From positions 1-23,660 of the forward strand of contig CALMOL010000351.1 in NCBI GenBank assembly GCA_937871685.1: a stretch of DNA of 23,660 nucleotides, written 5' to 3'. The notes beneath the pieces are model-generated. The model saw nothing but the letters and a program-made list of their open reading frames with translations. It searched no databases and was not told the origin of the DNA. The position numbers were made by a program, and so were the translations under genes. Source of the DNA: an uncultured Verrucomicrobiota bacterium (GTDB lineage: Bacteria > Verrucomicrobiota > Verrucomicrobiia > Chthoniobacterales > SZAS-18). Shown here in pieces: positions 22,483 through 23,660 of this stretch (the first letter of the stretch is position 1; each line of letters opens with the position of its first letter).

Positions 22483-22573
22483 GCCGACACATTGCCCCCA
22501 CGGAGGAACGCGACGTGCCGAGCGTCCTCCCGTCGTTTTCGCCGCTGAAGATAGGCGGGGGCGAAGCGTTGCC

Positions 22574-22813
22574 TCAGCCCTCGCTGCCGTCGCTACCGAT
22601 CGCCTCGACGGGGCAGCCTTCCATGGCTTCCTTGCAGAGGGCTTCCTCTTCGGGGGTGCGCGGCTGCGTGAAGACGAAGGAGTGACCGCCGTCGTCGTTG
22701 CGCGTGAAATTGGCCGGCGCGGTCTCACGGCACAGGTCACAGTCGATGCACTGGTCATCCACGTAGAACTTGCCCTTTACGTTCTCGGAGTAGGCGTTGG
22801 CGAGGTCGGCCAT
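22574..22813 (-). CDS. Ferredoxin, single [4Fe-4S] type
   Basis: 79 residues. Small soluble electron carrier. The cluster ligands are visible: CIDCDLC (C22, C25, C28) and the distal CP of GCPVEAIG (C67). C60 (LCKEAMEGC) is an additional cysteine. The CxxCxxC-(n)-CP layout binds one [4Fe-4S] cluster; the second cluster motif of bacterial 2[4Fe-4S] ferredoxins is absent. The frame is open far upstream to 23140, but that stretch is the shadow of the divergent penicillin-binding protein gene, and MADLANAYSENVKGKFYVDD is the natural N-terminus. It is separated by 225 bp of structured sequence from the downstream acetate kinase/phosphoketolase operon, so cotranscription is uncertain. The partner oxidoreductase is not visible. 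Confidence 0.9.
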   Translation of the reverse strand: MADLANAYSENVKGKFYVDDQCIDCDLCRETAPANFTRNDDGGHSFVFTQPRTPEEEALCKEAMEGCPVEAIGSDGSEG

Positions 22814-22904
22814 GGCGGTGTCTTCTTCTGCGCTGCGGTGGTTGGATTTGCGGGTCGGGAAGCTAGGCGGCAGGCCGCTCCGGGCAATTTCTTTCCGCGC
22901 GCGC

Positions 22905-23660
22905 ATGACAGAGCGCGACCCAATCACGCTTCGCCGCGCCGCCCGCCCGCGTCCAACGTCCCGCGCCATTCCCGTGCCCTCCTCGTCCAAGCCTCCCTCC
23001 GGCCGCGGCCCGCGCGCCACCGCCGCCCGCGCCGCCTCGGCCACCACGCTGCCCCTCGGTCGATCCTCACCGCCAGCCGGCCGGCGCCGCTTCCGGCGGT
23101 GGTTTAAGGTCGTCCTGCTCCTGCTTGCCCTCGGAGCCATCGTGGCGGCCGGGACCTTCCTTTACTTCTGGAATCTCGCCTCCCGCTACGACATCGCCGA
23201 TCTCGCCAAGATGCCGCGCCGCGCCGAGGTCATGGACATGGACGGCATCACCTACGCGCGGCTCTACGGCGAAAACCGCGTCGTCGTGCCGCTCGATCGT
23301 GTGTCGCCCTTCTTCCAGAAGGCCGTGATCGCCCGCGAGGATTCGCGCTTCTACTCTCATCCCGGCGTGGACCCCATCGGCATCGCGCGTGCCGCCGTGC
23401 GCAACCTTACCCGCTCGCGCGTCGAGGGCGCCAGCACGCTCACCCAGCAGCTCGCGCGCAATTCGCTCGATCTCGGCCGCGGCTGGCACCGCAAGGGCAT
23501 CGAGGCCGCCCTCGCCCTCCGCATCGAGCGCCAATACACCAAGGCCCAGGTCCTCGAGGCCTACGTGAACCGCATCTACTACGGCGCCGGCCTCTACGGC
23601 GTGGAGACCGCCTCGCTGGCCTACTTCGGCAAGCCCTCCGCGCAGCTTACCCTCGGCGAG
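22905..23660 (+). CDS. Class A penicillin-binding protein, N-terminal part (cut by window end)
   Basis: 252 codons visible, frame open to the right edge. Residues 1-65 are a Pro/Arg/Ser-rich cytoplasmic tail, then one transmembrane helix (VVLLLLALGAIVAAGTFLYF). The periplasmic part starts the glycosyltransferase family 51 domain that polymerises lipid II into glycan: AREDSRFYSHPGVDPIGIAR with the catalytic Glu of the EDxxFxxHxG motif, GASTLTQQLARN, and RKGIEAALALRIERQYTKAQ leading into VLEAYVNRIYYG and ASLAYFGKPSAQLTLGE. The transpeptidase domain lies beyond the window. The ATG at 22905 is the first in frame; GTG at 22974 is an alternative. It is divergent from the ferredoxin gene over 91 bp, where no clear promoter is visible. 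Confidence 0.93.
   Translation, partial: MTERDPITLRRAARPRPTSRAIPVPSSSKPPSGRGPRATAARAASATTLPLGRSSPPAGRRRFRRWFKVVLLLLALGAIVAAGTFLYFWNLASRYDIADLAKMPRRAEVMDMDGITYARLYGENRVVVPLDRVSPFFQKAVIAREDSRFYSHPGVDPIGIARAAVRNLTRSRVEGASTLTQQLARNSLDLGRGWHRKGIEAALALRIERQYTKAQVLEAYVNRIYYGAGLYGVETASLAYFGKPSAQLTLGE

Noticed and set aside
22349..22573. c-di-GMP or fluoride riboswitch upstream of the acetate kinase operon
   Set aside because: Some short stretches on the minus strand are suggestive, but the conserved cores of these riboswitches could not be matched by eye.

Overview
The window is about 24 kb of GC-rich bacterial chromosome, most likely from a Verrucomicrobiota member. That assignment is an inference from three things: a PEP-CTERM sorting-signal protein, a UVR-motif protein of a kind I associate with this group, and the mix of genes. 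No rRNA, tRNA, insertion sequence, integrase, phage gene or CRISPR locus is visible, so it reads as ordinary chromosome with two striking intergenic repeat arrays.

Layout. 1-3742: a truncated release-factor-like gene on the minus strand whose GGQ loop is missing, then a PrxQ/BCP peroxiredoxin, a DUF697 protein with a decayed GTPase domain, and a secreted cyclophilin with a long unknown C-terminal half. 3980-7177 (minus): a tight cluster cysE, SprT-like metalloprotease, GT39-type membrane glycosyltransferase. 7290-9797: a secreted GH13 alpha-amylase-type enzyme. 9798-10250: repeat array 1. 10251-12071: asd and a UVR-motif protein. 12105-13609 (minus): threonine dehydrogenase followed by a small secreted protein. 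13845-17706: PEP-CTERM protein with a clear terminator, NUDIX hydrolase, Tat-exported MetX-like alpha/beta hydrolase, a large hairpin, and an aldo/keto reductase. 17707-18251: repeat array 2 between convergent genes. 18252-22348 (minus): a phosphoketolase bypass operon, with acetate kinase (fused to a PRC-barrel) overlapping phosphoketolase. 22574-22813 (minus): a ferredoxin. 22905-end: the start of a class A penicillin-binding protein.

How genes work together. Phosphoketolase makes acetyl phosphate from xylulose-5-P or fructose-6-P, and the overlapping acetate kinase turns it into acetate and ATP. CysE (serine to O-acetylserine) and Asd (aspartate family) serve amino-acid synthesis, while Tdh degrades threonine. 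The remaining genes are housekeeping or envelope functions without an obvious shared pathway.

The most unusual content is the pair of arrays. Array 1 (9888-10154) repeats a 12-bp palindrome, TCCTGCGCAGGA, every 21-22 bp. Array 2 (17876-18163) repeats GTTTG-N5-CAAAC fourteen times at exactly 21 bp. The sequences are unrelated, but both have one dyad per two helical turns. I do not recognise either as a named repeat family. A second oddity is the PRC-barrel/acetate kinase fusion, which keeps a good internal Shine-Dalgarno and start codon.
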